This document shows positions 24,501 to 31,500 of a DNA stretch of 64,000 nucleotides, piece by piece. Under the pieces are notes generated by a model. It did no database searches and was not told the origin of the DNA. It saw nothing but the letters and a program-made list of their open reading frames with translations. The DNA comes from Plazaster borealis. Lineage: Eukaryota > Echinodermata > Asteroidea > Forcipulatida > Labidiasteridae. The position numbers and the translations under genes are program-made. The DNA is taken from positions 15,712,765 to 15,776,764 of the forward strand of contig CM037466.1 in NCBI GenBank assembly GCA_021014325.1, read 5' to 3'. Every line of letters starts with the position of its first letter. Position 1 is the first letter of the stretch.

Positions 24501-27500
24501 TTCTAAGATTCAGCAATGTCTTCATCCTCTGGTCCATGTGATTCTTTTGACGTTCTTCTTCTTCTGCTTCCTTCTGACGAACCCTGAAAGTTCAAAGTTT
24601 AAATGTCAGGGTAAAGCATCTATGTTTACTGAGAATTATAATTATCACGTAATAGTCCTCAAGGGAAACTGACCGGTTAAATTTTTTAATAATTCTGGGT
24701 TGAACAAAGAAAAATTGACTGGAGCTGGACTTGAATCTGCGACCTCCGGTTTAATGTGCCAGCACTCTACCAGCTGAGCTATCTAGCCCAAATGTTGGCG
24801 GTCTCCCTATTTTTGTTCGGAGGTGCCAATCAAAAGTCATTCAAACTGTAACTGCCGTATAGCCAAGGATCACACCCAAGTTTACGATACAACCTGGATA
24901 TGATATCCACATGTACAGGGTTTGCAGCTGGAATATGTGATATAGCCTATAGAAAAACACAACAGATTTAATCTTTCCTTAAAGTATTCCCAGGTAAAAT
25001 ATTCTTGCGAAGTAAATGAACTTGTCATCCTTTCCAAATATACGATGTTACTGCAGGTCTAATTCACAAAGTCCTTTAGATTGATGGTTGAATGTTTCTA
25101 AAGACTGTGACTCATTTTTTGTACTTACTTGGCAACCGTTTCTTTAAGATACTTGGCAGCTGCCTCTCTTGAGCGACGAGCTGCACTCATTGCTTGACGA
25201 TGTTTACGGTCTCTCTCACGCAATGCTGCCATGTGGTCTCTGTCACATAAATGGAAAACAACATTATTGTTATAATTTGCTTTTACCCTTTTTCCCAAGT
25301 TCTGTGAACAAAATCCACAGGCAAATCACTTGGGTGAGATTCGAACCCAAGACCTTTGCATTGCTGGAGCAGATGTCTTACCACTAGACCACCAAGCTAG
25401 CCCAATGGCTGAAGAAAGTTGAATCCTATGTGTTAGCAGCGGGTACCGCAACATTATTGTTACACTACAAAAATTCTTAAACCATTGAATTTACGATAAA
25501 TGTACATCTAAACTTGTTTGTTTCTCACTTCCTACCTTTCCCTATTTCTGCGTCGCCTGTCAGCCTGCACAACTTTGATGGTTTCCTTCCGTGCTCGTTG
25601 CATGACATTCTCCGACCTCTCTTGCTCCAAGCGTTCTTCCTGCACCTCAAGATCTTCCTCAGCTAGGATGAACTTCCCTTGCTCCAGCTCAGCTTTAGAG
25701 AGCTGCAGCCTGAAAAAAAGGTGGACACAAGTTTGTTTGTTTAAAACAGTAGTCCAACCCTACTTGATGGAGAAGGGAGCAGACAAAATTAAAAGCTGAA
25801 ATATAGCAGGAATGGTACAAGTTAACCAACCAAGGCACAGATTGATCTAAGTGTCAAGCACAAACATTTGCTAAGCCAGTAAAGTTTTGCTTAGCAGAAA
25901 TGGGTTACCAGCCTAAATACGATGTACATTATATTGCTTATTGCTGGTTCCCTGTTCGATATTTTCTGCTAAGCAGCTTTTCAAACTAGAGCCAAGACAA
26001 TTCAAGGGATTGACTTACTCTGCTTCACTGAGGCGTTCTTCAATCTGTTTCTCCAGTTCACCCTCTGCTTGCAGCTCCTTTTCTAATTTGGTAAGCTTAC
26101 TTCGGAGGCGGTGGACATTAGCCATGTTACCTTGCTCCTCACTTAGGGCTAGTTGCTCCCTTACATGTTCCTTCTCTAATTCAAGAGCCTCTAGCTTGGT
26201 GCGGCATTTCTTCAGCTCTTCCCTTCATTATAAATATTATACATACATATTAAATGAACAAACAAAACGAGCATTCACTAAAAGGAGCGATATAAACCAC
26301 TTCACGTCAGTATTCTGAAAACAGATTTTGGAACTTTTTGGAACTTCTGAAATAAACATCTTGAAAATATCATTACCACAAGGAAACCCCTGATATGACA
26401 AAGGAAAGACAACAAAGGTTCCCATAATAAGCATTGGGATTTGATGTTGTCTTGTAAGGAAAAATGAGTAGGCACTCACTGTGATTCGCCAAACCTCGGT
26501 CATAAGCCACGGCCGATAACCTGTCATGGTATGCTTGAATCTCAGAACCCTTGAACTTGCCCTCACATTGAGCCAAATACAATGATAAACAATGGTGGCA
26601 GCCTATCCATTTTTGTATGCCACATTTGTTTAACATAAGAACTTAGGTTTGAAATCAGGGAATTACATAATAACCTAGGGTAAAAGGGATATAACAAGCA
26701 CGTTTTCCAGCACCTACTGTCCCCCTTTGTACGGGTGAAACAAAGCATAGCAAGGTATGTGGTTGCCTGTGCACGCTACATACTGGAATGTCCAACTGGA
26801 TATTTATATCAGCTGTCTGACCGACTTGAAAAAATAGAGTTGGCTCCAAAGTTGCTACGGGCATTAACAAAATTCGCTGTTTCAGTACAAAAACATTTGG
26901 CAGATATACACGTCATCCAACGTGAAGTCGTTCAGGAGATGATAGAAACCCATTGTTTACTAACCTGGTTGTCTGCATAATGTGTTCACTCTCCAATACC
27001 TGACCTGCTAGGTTATCCAGATGGCGACGGAGAGCCAACATACGCAGCTTCTCATGACGGCTGAACTTTTGTTTAGCAGATGACGGCCTGTCGCTACCGT
27101 GCTCACTTAAACTTTCTTCTGGCCTGTGAGCAAATAGACAAGCGTCAAATGAAAAAAAAAAATGAAAAACCAACAAAACATATAACTCAATCGCCTGAAC
27201 AGAGTATTGTCGGTTTTTGATTAGGCTGTTGACTACTTAAATATACCCAGCACAATGGTTACTCAAAACCAAAATATTTTGACCCCGACAAGATAAGTAC
27301 GCCCTGAGGAAATTCCACAGTTACTGACATTTACATAGGCCACAGATGAATATTTCTTAATGATTTTTGTGACTTGATAAACATGAATTTAATTATTGAT
27401 AGTTACAAATGTTGTTGCAGTACTAATAGCAATAATTCACCATATTATCCAAATTAGCTGATGGATTTAAGGGTATTTGAGGTGGTTGGGGCTCACTTCT

Positions 27501-27822
27501 CCAAAGAGTATAGGATCATTTGGTAGTAAATTGTTAATTGATTTAAACTCGCACCCATTTAAATTTTAAAAATTGTTTTCATCCGCCCTAGTCCGAGTTC
27601 TTACCCTGTCAGTGACGTGTCATCACTCTGTGACCACATCTCAGGATCACTCTCATATTCTAGAGGTCCCTCGCTTGATTCCATCCACTGACGAGTCTCG
27701 TGACCTGCGCCCTCTGCTGCTTCAAATCCCCCAGGAGATTGTAGATCGCCATCTGGGCTTGGGCTGTCGTCCAGAAGGTAACTGTCACCATCCTGATTGG
27801 GATACGTCAGTTCCTGCGACAT
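6511..27822 (-). CDS. CFAP74: Cilia- and flagella-associated protein 74 (34 exons)
   Basis: Axonemal protein related to the C1a-projection protein FAP74; role inferred from family. Exons, 5' to 3': 27605-27822, 26965-27123, 26019-26222, 25536-25709, 25129-25239, 24481-24583, 23282-23439, 22827-23058, 22198-22377, 21546-21722, 20988-21106, 20391-20457, 19945-20034, 19546-19669, 18897-18946, 18179-18296, 17852-17947, 17176-17378, 16328-16578, 16049-16136, 15241-15414, 14792-14925, 13935-14211, 13598-13774, 13278-13387, 12968-13093, 12382-12547, 11266-11385, 10391-10546, 9215-9413, 8178-8393, 7593-7726, 7172-7306, 6511-6624. All phases agree: 1,719 aa, against about 1,580 in human. Residues 1-75 are acidic; about 75-455 are charged coiled coil (EELKKCRTKLEALELEKEH, ENLRALQARSRYLARQ). 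From about 515, beta-rich ASH/MSP-like modules follow (DFDVGKSYKKKVILTNVSYS, FLPRHSLLDEAGPCFDKETG, QPNDGFGTLLP, ITPKGFAV). Start: ATG in good context; a 5'-UTR acceptor (TTTCCATTGCAG) lies just upstream. One intron is GC-AG. Confidence 0.93.
6625..7171. other. CFAP74 last intron
   Basis: The intron between exons 33 and 34. Apart from the SINE at 6905-7130 I see nothing coding. The flanking splice sites are clear: GAT|GTAAGT at 7172/7171 and TTTTTCAG| before 6624. Confidence 0.7.
6905..7130 (+). mobile_element. tRNA-derived SINE, family 1
   Basis: The tRNA-like part has A-box TAGCTCAGTTGG and B-box GTTCAAATCCC around an anticodon-like GTT. It is preceded by a head segment (TGATCCCTGGCTACACGGCA) and followed by a tail running through TTTGTTCCAACCCC to CAGTCAGTTTCCCTTGTG. 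The same head-tRNA-tail order recurs at 16768-17006 and 24658-24886, so this is a dispersed element and not a functional tRNA gene. Confidence 0.8.
8530..8835. mobile_element. Foldback element with about 50-bp inverted ends
   Basis: The left arm (CAGTTTGCAGTAAGACCATG, then TGTATATCTACTTTGCTGTG) is inverted at the right (CACAGCAAAGTAGATGTATA, then CACATGGTGTTCCCGCAAAC). Fragments of the same end lie in NOC2L intron 9 near 39505-39545 and 40055-40160. It lies in CFAP74 intron 30. No transposase ORF, so MITE-like. Confidence 0.75.
9472..9625. mobile_element. Foldback family A, partial copy
   Basis: Contains CAATTTCAAAGAGCTTCTTA at the left and the internal ACCATGCCACATGTACCATT and TGACTGGTATCCTGCTAATT motifs shared with the full copy at 20495-20687. 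The right terminus is degraded. In CFAP74 intron 29. Confidence 0.6.
9783..9973. mobile_element. Foldback family A copy
   Basis: Starts GGCCCAATTTCACAAAGCTG and ends in the degraded inverse ATGAAGTTGAGCCC, with the internal GTACCAGTCACATCAATGG region of the family. In CFAP74 intron 29, about 160 bp from the previous copy. Confidence 0.7.
10198..10345 (-). mobile_element. Short dispersed repeat, also at 34850-34940
   Basis: Read on the minus strand it contains GTGCGTAAAGTGCTCTCAAC, then CACTGTGGCTCTGGTTCTCT, matching the plus strand around 34856-34945. The GTGGTTGAGAGCACTTTACG part resembles a SINE head. A G-run (10330-10338) follows. In CFAP74 intron 29, close to the donor of exon 29 at 10391. 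Confidence 0.5.
10575..11023 (-). mobile_element. tRNA-derived SINE, family 3, long copy
   Basis: On the minus strand it begins with a tRNA-Leu/Ser-like head (GTGGCCGAGTGGTCAAGCAC at about 10995-11014) and B-box-like GTTCAAGTCCTAG. The segment ACTTGTGTCCTTAAGCAAAA follows, then a tail with AGCGCTTTACAAG-type motifs. Related copies are at 19025-19382 and 39640-39962. In CFAP74 intron 28. Confidence 0.7.
11668..11800 (+). mobile_element. tRNA-derived SINE, family 2
   Basis: The tRNA-like head contains GGTCTAGTGGTTAAGACATC and a degenerate B-box (GGTTTCCAATCC). The tail holds GTGGATTCGTTTTCC. Minus-strand copies lie at 14345-14490 and 25300-25445. The B-box is damaged, so it is not a functional tRNA gene. 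In CFAP74 intron 27. Confidence 0.65.
11930..12110 (-). mobile_element. SINE family 3 tail fragment
   Basis: AATAATAACAATAACAACCA, GCGCATTTTACAATAATGTA, GGGCCAATAACATTCCTGTA and CTCCCTGGGGAGTATACAGC closely match 39640-39790, the body of a longer copy. The tRNA-like head is missing, and a foldback element (12150-12352) follows directly. Confidence 0.65.
12150..12352. mobile_element. Foldback element with about 60-bp inverted arms
   Basis: The left arm (ATAGACACAATCGGCGACCA, ACGTGACTCATAGTGGGTAT, ACAATGTAAACAAACCAAGC) is inverted on the right (GCTTGGTTTGTTTACATTGT, ATACTCACTATGAGTCACAT, TGATTGTGTCTATC). The loop is about 70 bp. No internal ORF belongs to a transposase. It lies in CFAP74 intron 27, about 30 bp from exon 27. 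Confidence 0.82.
14345..14490 (-). mobile_element. SINE family 2, minus-strand copy
   Basis: GTGAGATTCGAACCCACGAC and the damaged GATGTGTTACTGC are the reverse complement of the family 2 head; CGAGGAAAACTCCACAGGC is the tail motif. In CFAP74 intron 22. Confidence 0.55.
15671..15802 (-). repeat. Two tandem copies of the 3' end of CFAP74 exon 20 with splice donor
   Basis: The plus-strand string ACCTGATCAGCAACT occurs at 15671, 15768 and 16047. The third is the real exon 20 end and donor (encoding IRVADQ, then GTAATT). The other two keep CAG|GTACTC and CAG|GTAAGC donors and share GCATGATCC where exon 20 has another sequence. Copies 1 and 2 are 97 bp apart. Copies 2 and 3 are 279 bp apart because a family A foldback (15804-15994) lies between them. 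Both extra copies are in intron 20, downstream of the used donor. Confidence 0.85.
15804..15994. mobile_element. Foldback family A copy inserted in duplicated CFAP74 segment
   Basis: Starts CCCAATTTCATAGAGCTGCT and ends GCTCTTTGAAATTGGGCCC. Flanks GATCCTTA and TGGCGGGATTCG correspond to sequence that is nearly continuous in the neighbouring duplicate (15700-15730), so the element entered after the duplication. Confidence 0.8.
16768..17006 (-). mobile_element. SINE family 1, full-length minus copy
   Basis: On the minus strand: head TGTAATCCCTGGCTACACGG, then GGGAGACCGC, then the tRNA-like AGATAGCTCAGTTGATAGAG with anticodon region around GTT, B-box CTCAAATCCCG, and tail ending CTGTTTCCCTTGTGGTTTTT. 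In CFAP74 intron 18. Confidence 0.8.
17405..17545 (-). mobile_element. SINE family 3 fragment
   Basis: Reverse complement shows GTCGTGGTCAAGCGGTTGAG, GTTCGATTCCTGGTCGTGAC and CTTCTTGGGCAAGACACTTG. This is the tRNA-like head plus the start of the conserved body. In CFAP74 intron 17. Confidence 0.65.
17652..17751. mobile_element. Foldback family B copy
   Basis: Starts GGTTCAAATTTCATGGCTCT and ends CAGAGCCATGAAATTGGGTT. It shares ATGAAATTGGG ends with family A but has GCAGAGCC in place of GCAGCTCT. In CFAP74 intron 17. Confidence 0.7.
18672..18806. mobile_element. Foldback element, ends like GTGTCCGAAT
   Basis: The left arm GTCTGAATCAAGTGACTTTG plus GCTATGGCTATG pairs with CATAGCCATAGCTGAAG plus CCACTCATTCGGACACAG. 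A related foldback with GTGTCCGAATTGG ends is at 54906-55022. In CFAP74 intron 15. Confidence 0.65.
19025..19382 (-). mobile_element. SINE family 3, long copy
   Basis: On the minus strand: GTGGCCGAGTGGTTAAGAGC head, GTTCGAGTCCTGGCC B-box, CACTTGTGTCCTTAAGCAAG body, then a tail with TATAGCGCACATATC. In CFAP74 intron 14. Confidence 0.7.
20495..20687. mobile_element. Foldback family A, best-preserved copy
   Basis: The left end GGGCCCAATTTCATAGAGCT is inverted at the right as AGCTCTATGAAATTGGGCC. Internal motifs ATACCATGTCACATGTACAC and TGACTGGTATCCTGCTCATT are shared by all family A copies. In CFAP74 intron 11, 30 bp from exon 12. Confidence 0.85.
21156..21392. mobile_element. Foldback family B copy
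   Basis: Starts GGACCCAATTTCATGGCTCT and ends AGAGCCATGAAATTGGACCC, with internal sub-repeats of GCTTACG / CGTAAGC type. It lies within the GC-AG intron of CFAP74 (21107-21545). Confidence 0.8.
21544..21545 (-). other. Non-canonical GC splice donor of CFAP74 exon 10
   Basis: On the minus strand exon 10 ends TTCAAG and the intron begins GCAAGTC, a typical GC donor with strong flanking match. The reading frame (HFK, then DFDVGKSY) continues in exon 11 at phase 0. No GT donor nearby keeps the frame. Confidence 0.8.
22040..22170. mobile_element. Foldback family A, degraded copy
   Basis: ACCCAATTCATTATG, ATGGGTTACCAGCCAAAATA, CCATGTATCTTGTG and CTGACTGGTTCCCTGCTATC are the family A internal motifs; the right end is lost. 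In CFAP74 intron 9. Confidence 0.5.
22493..22595. repeat. 22-bp tandem repeat, about 5 copies
   Basis: The unit GAATGATGTAGAAGGAAATA plus CA repeats with small changes (AATTAGA in the fourth copy). It lies in CFAP74 intron 8. Confidence 0.85.
23821..24487 (-). repeat. 23-bp minisatellite derived from a CFAP74 splice donor, 29 copies
   Basis: Exactly 29 units of 23 bp fit between 23821 and 24487 with no net indel. On the minus strand each unit reads GTCTCCTCAAACAGGGTATG plus AAT. The first unit carries the exon 6 donor itself: exon 6 ends CTCCTCAAACAGG and the intron starts GTAAGA. Most other units therefore hold a copy of the exon end followed by GTATGA; a few have GTACGA, or lose the site (AGAATATGA). 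The array fills most of intron 6. ORFs through it are artefacts. Confidence 0.95.
24658..24886 (-). mobile_element. SINE family 1, minus copy
   Basis: Minus strand: GTGTGATCCTTGGCTATACG head, GGGAGACCGCCAACATTTGG, AGATAGCTCAGCTGGTAGAG A-box region, B-box TTCAAGTCCAG, tail through TCAGTTTCCCTTGAGG. In CFAP74 intron 5. Confidence 0.78.
25300..25445 (-). mobile_element. SINE family 2, minus copy
   Basis: Reverse complement contains GGTGGTCTAGTGGTAAGACA, GGTCTTGGGTTCGAATCTCA and CCTGTGGATTTTGTTCACAG. This is the best preserved B-box of the family in the window. In CFAP74 intron 4. Confidence 0.7.
25845..25990. mobile_element. Foldback family A, degraded copy
   Basis: GTTTTGCTTAGCAGAAATGG, TTACCAGCCTAAATACGATG and TTTTCTGCTAAGCAGCTTTT are internal family A motifs; the outer GGGCCC ends are diverged. 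In CFAP74 intron 3. Confidence 0.5.
26223..26964. other. CFAP74 intron 2, unique-looking sequence
   Basis: About 740 bp between exons 2 and 3. Several short ORFs on both strands, up to 109 codons, none with a family resemblance. The acceptor for exon 3 (TTTATAATGAAG|G) lacks a pyrimidine tract, yet the frame junction TTR-EELKKC is exact. I see no repeat family here. Confidence 0.5.
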
Positions 27823-28582
27823 TTTGTTGATTCTTCGTCTTGTGTTTCAGATATAAGAACCACTGCAATGGAAACAAAATATCGCTGTTTCAGATTTTCG
27901 AACTTAGGCCTAATGTTTATTATCAAGAAAAAAACTGTTGAATTGTAAAAAGAAAACATGTCTTCATCTACCAACAGATGATTTCTGACATCAAAATTCT
28001 CAGGTTAAAGACGCTTTGAATTTAGATTTTATACGATTTGTTTACAATTGTGCTTTACGTATATAATCAAAAAACAGTGTTCATAATAACTACAGACATA
28101 ATTTATAGTACAACAGTGTAAACAGTGCACTTATTAGCAAGTTGTAATGCATTAGTTAAATCATGAAATTCATCAAATCATGAAATTCATCAAATTACTT
28201 TTGTCCACAAAAAAATAAATGTCAACTCAGTGGCCTGGTGTATTATCGCCGAATTTACAGGCGAATTTCCGTGAAATCCCATATGCAAGGTAGTTTACCA
28301 AACAGTATATATTATACAATAGCTACTTCGCGCACCTTTTTATTCTTAAAGTTGCATTCTTGAAGAGAGAAGTTCCATCATTTTTCCTCATTCACCTATC
28401 CTATGCAGGTCGCCATCTTCGTCTTAGCAACAAGTTGTGATTCAATCAAAACAGTCAACAGAGGGCGATCCGGTATTATTAAATAGCGCCCTCATGTGTC
28501 AAGGTGACCGTGTTACCAATCGACGAACACGTGTGCGGTGCTTTCAATCCTCAAGTAAATACATCGTCAAACAACAGCAAAA
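27823..28582. promoter_or_regulatory. Head-to-head interval of CFAP74 and NOC2L, probable bidirectional promoter
   Basis: The 760 bp between the two start codons must hold both 5' UTRs and both promoters. On the CFAP74 side a splice acceptor (TTTCCATTGCAG) 45-60 bp upstream of its ATG implies a 5'-UTR intron. No TATA box is evident at the expected place. A YY1-like site lies near 28411. The region is AT-rich except for its NOC2L-proximal third. Confidence 0.6.
28410..28421 (-). promoter_or_regulatory. YY1-like element AAGATGGCGAC
   Basis: The minus strand reads CGAAGATGGCGACC. AAGATGGCGGC-type elements commonly sit at or just downstream of transcription starts of housekeeping genes. It lies about 165 bp upstream of the NOC2L ATG, so it may mark the NOC2L start site. 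Function is inferred from motif and place only. Confidence 0.35.
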
Positions 28583-31500
28583 ATGCCATCGAAAAACAAA
28601 TCAAAGTAAGTTTAAGTATGCCTGTTTACCCTCATGCACCAAATTGTAATTTCCGAAATGTCTTTATTGGTGTTGATCATCAAGCATAGTTAAAACAAAA
28701 AATAGTTTTAATATTTGGGTTGCCAAGTCCATTGTTAACCATGGACAGCTACCCACAAGACGTATAATTCCGACAGTTGTATGGATAATAATGGTTTTAT
28801 GATACAAACTCGAAAAGACATTGTACAATCTGCAAATTGGGTAAATTTTCCGCTACATGCCACCAATTTGGGTAAAATTCCGGAGGCGGCTGCCACTTTA
28901 ATCCCCCCGAATTAAGAAAATTTTGGGTCTTACCTGTCCGGAAGGAGTGGAGAAAAATATCCTAAGTATGAATAGGCCGTTGGAAAAATTGGAAAGGCGT
29001 GAAAAAAGGGCCCAAAACCGGCCTGCGCGACATGAAAAAAATCGCCCTACGCCATTTTGTATCGTTTCTTTACTGTGTGTGTGTTCGCGCGTTATGCAAT
29101 TTCTCCAATCAGTCGGTCATCGTTACATATTCATTATGACCTTTAGTGACCCATGTAATGGGAGATTGAATTACAACCAACGAACACTTCTTGGTATCAA
29201 AGCCTCATAGCCGAGCGGTGTAGGCTACATGCTATGTATAATAATTTGTTCTCTCCCTCTCTTGATACAGGTTCGAATCCCGGTAAGTTCATTGCTTGAT
29301 TTGAAGGATTAATAATGTTTCCCCCTTTCCCCACAGCAATATACAGATAGGTACAGACATGGAGAGTAGGTGAGAGAGGAGACAGGACGGTGGAGAGGAG
29401 AAACAGAGTGGGAAAGCGCCATTTTTTTCCCCGGATTTTCGAGAAAATATATATATATATATATTTTTTTAAACCGTCCCCCTATGAAATCCATTTATCG
29501 TAGAATTTTGCTCCCTACCCCAGTCGATTGGAAACATCCTCATGAATAAATTTTTAAAAAAAAAATTTAAAAAAAAGCTTCAGAAAGTGGCAGCCGCCTC
29601 CGGAAATTTTTCCGATGTTGGACTTCATTTCCCTTTTTGTAATATTCCTCGTGGGGAATTGTTGGTAGCTAAAAACCCAAAATTTTGACCTTTAATAATG
29701 AAAATTCAAGCGCACATTTCATCGCGCGGACGGAACTCTCTCTCGGGCGCTCTCTCTCGCGCGCGTACTGCACTCGAACCAAAGTGACTAAAATGGAGTG
29801 TAAGCAAGCAGCGTTGTGAAGACCACCGTAGACCCGAAAATTGCTCATTTTTCATGATTTTTAAAACTTTGTAGCCGTTCTAAGTCAGTGCCCGAGAGCC
29901 TGTGCCTCTCTCTCTGGAAAAATTTTCGGGTCTACGGTGGTCTTCACAACGCTGCTTGCTTACACTCCATTTTAGTCACTTTGGTTCGAGTGCAGTGCGC
30001 GCGCGAGAGAGAGCGCCTGAGAGAGAGTTCCGTCCGCGCGATGAAATGTGCGCTTGAATTTTCATTATTAAAGGTCAAAATTTTGGGTTTTTAGCTACCA
30101 ACAATTCCCCACGAGGAATATTACAAAAAGGGAAATGAAGTCCAACATCCATTACAAAATCAATTAAATCCCTTACTTAGAGGCTTAGAAATTGGTGGCA
30201 TGATACGGAAATTTTTCCGCAAATTGCATTGCATCTAAGTTTACATCAAGTCAATTAAAATTGACATTAAAAATCAAGAACAAAAACCAGCCAGGCAGAC
30301 AAAAGTAAACCCGGTTGTCTTATGATGTCTATTCTATTTTTATTTCATCGGCATTATTATTGACTGCTTTTTTGCCATATTTGATACCAGGAAGAAGATT
30401 GCCGATATGACGGCCGAAGAGCTGATGGCTGCTTCTGACTCAGACAGTGATGATGCCTCAGACCTTGACAATGCAGAAGATGAGGAAGATACTGAGGAAA
30501 GCTTTGGAGATGACGAGGAAGGAAGTGAGGATGAAGATGTAGAAGAAGAAGAAGGAGAGTATGAAGAGCTCGAAGGAGATGAAGAGGAAGAAGAAGATGA
30601 CGAGGAAGAAAGTGGTGATGATGATGGAGAAGGAACAGAAGGGACTACAGTCCCACGGTAAGTTGGTTTATCTGGAAGAAGAGTAGGACGAGGAGTAGGA
30701 CAAGATGGAGAATATGTTGTCAGTGACAAAATTAAGGAGGATGAGTGACTCCGAGTAGAGATGGTTGATGTTTATATGAAGATGAAGACTAGGATGGGAG
30801 AGAAGATGAGTGACACCAGAATGACATTAAAGATGTTTTAGTTTTATTTCTCTGTAAAACAATCCAAGGAGGAGGTGGAGGGTTTTTTGGAGTAGAGGAG
30901 GTTAGAGCTTGAGCATATGACAGATGTGAAGGTAAAAACAATGAGTCAGATATTGGAAAGGACTTAGGGTTACTAAGGGGCTGTGTCAATTCATGAGAAA
31001 GTCTAGGAAAGTGATGAAAAAAGAAGTAGGGGTTTAAAGGCAGTTAAAATGAAGATGCTGAGATGCTGGAAAACAATGAAGGTTGGTGAAAATATGGGTA
31101 GGGAGGGAGGATCGAAAAAGTGAATACATGCATGAGGTTGATAAGACACCGACTTGTGAGAAACAGTTAAAGGTATGCTGAACAATGAATGAGAAAGTTT
31201 ATTGAGGGGTTTGGAATTGAAACATAGTTTCACTGTCTATCTGCTGCAGGCATATGAGCCAACACAAGCAGTCACTTGAGAAGTTAAAGGAAACTGACCC
31301 AGAGTTTTACAAGTTCTTGGAGGAGAATGACCAGGAGCTTCTCCAATTTGAAGACTCGGATTACAGCAGCGATGAAGAAGGACCAGTACATGAACTCCCT
31401 GAGGCACTTGAGGTTAGTACTTGTATCCTAGTCAATGATGTCACACAACACAACGCTATAAAGAAATGTTCCAGGTGCTACTCAAAAAACACTTTGGTAC

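Larger units (their letters stand above)
28829..30225. mobile_element. Nested foldback elements in NOC2L intron 1
   Basis: The outer left arm (28829-28905: TGCAAATTGGGTAAATTTTC, CATGCCACCAATTTGG, TCCGGAGGCGGCTGCCAC) reappears inverted on the right in two pieces: AAAGTGGCAGCCGCCTCCGG at about 29586-29605, and AAATTGGTGGCATGATACGG at about 30189-30209. Between them sits the inner foldback (about 29612-30150). The outer interior has a tRNA-like motif and an (AT)n run but no transposase. Confidence 0.8.

Noticed and set aside
26237..26870. Several ORFs of 60-109 codons within CFAP74 intron 2
   Set aside because: No family resemblance, overlap each other on both strands, and the flanking exons join exactly without them.
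28381..28540. RFX X-box for CFAP74 in the divergent promoter
   Set aside because: Only separated half-sites (AGCAAC, GTTACC) with wrong spacing; not enough to call.
28923..29210. 95-codon ORF upstream of NOC2L exon 2
   Set aside because: Inside the outer foldback element, low complexity at its start, ends in the tRNA-like segment; no homology seen.
30340..30729. Ser-rich minus-strand ORF opposite NOC2L exon 2
   Set aside because: Shadow of the Asp/Glu-rich coding strand; the same happens opposite the last NOC2L exon (51060-51401).
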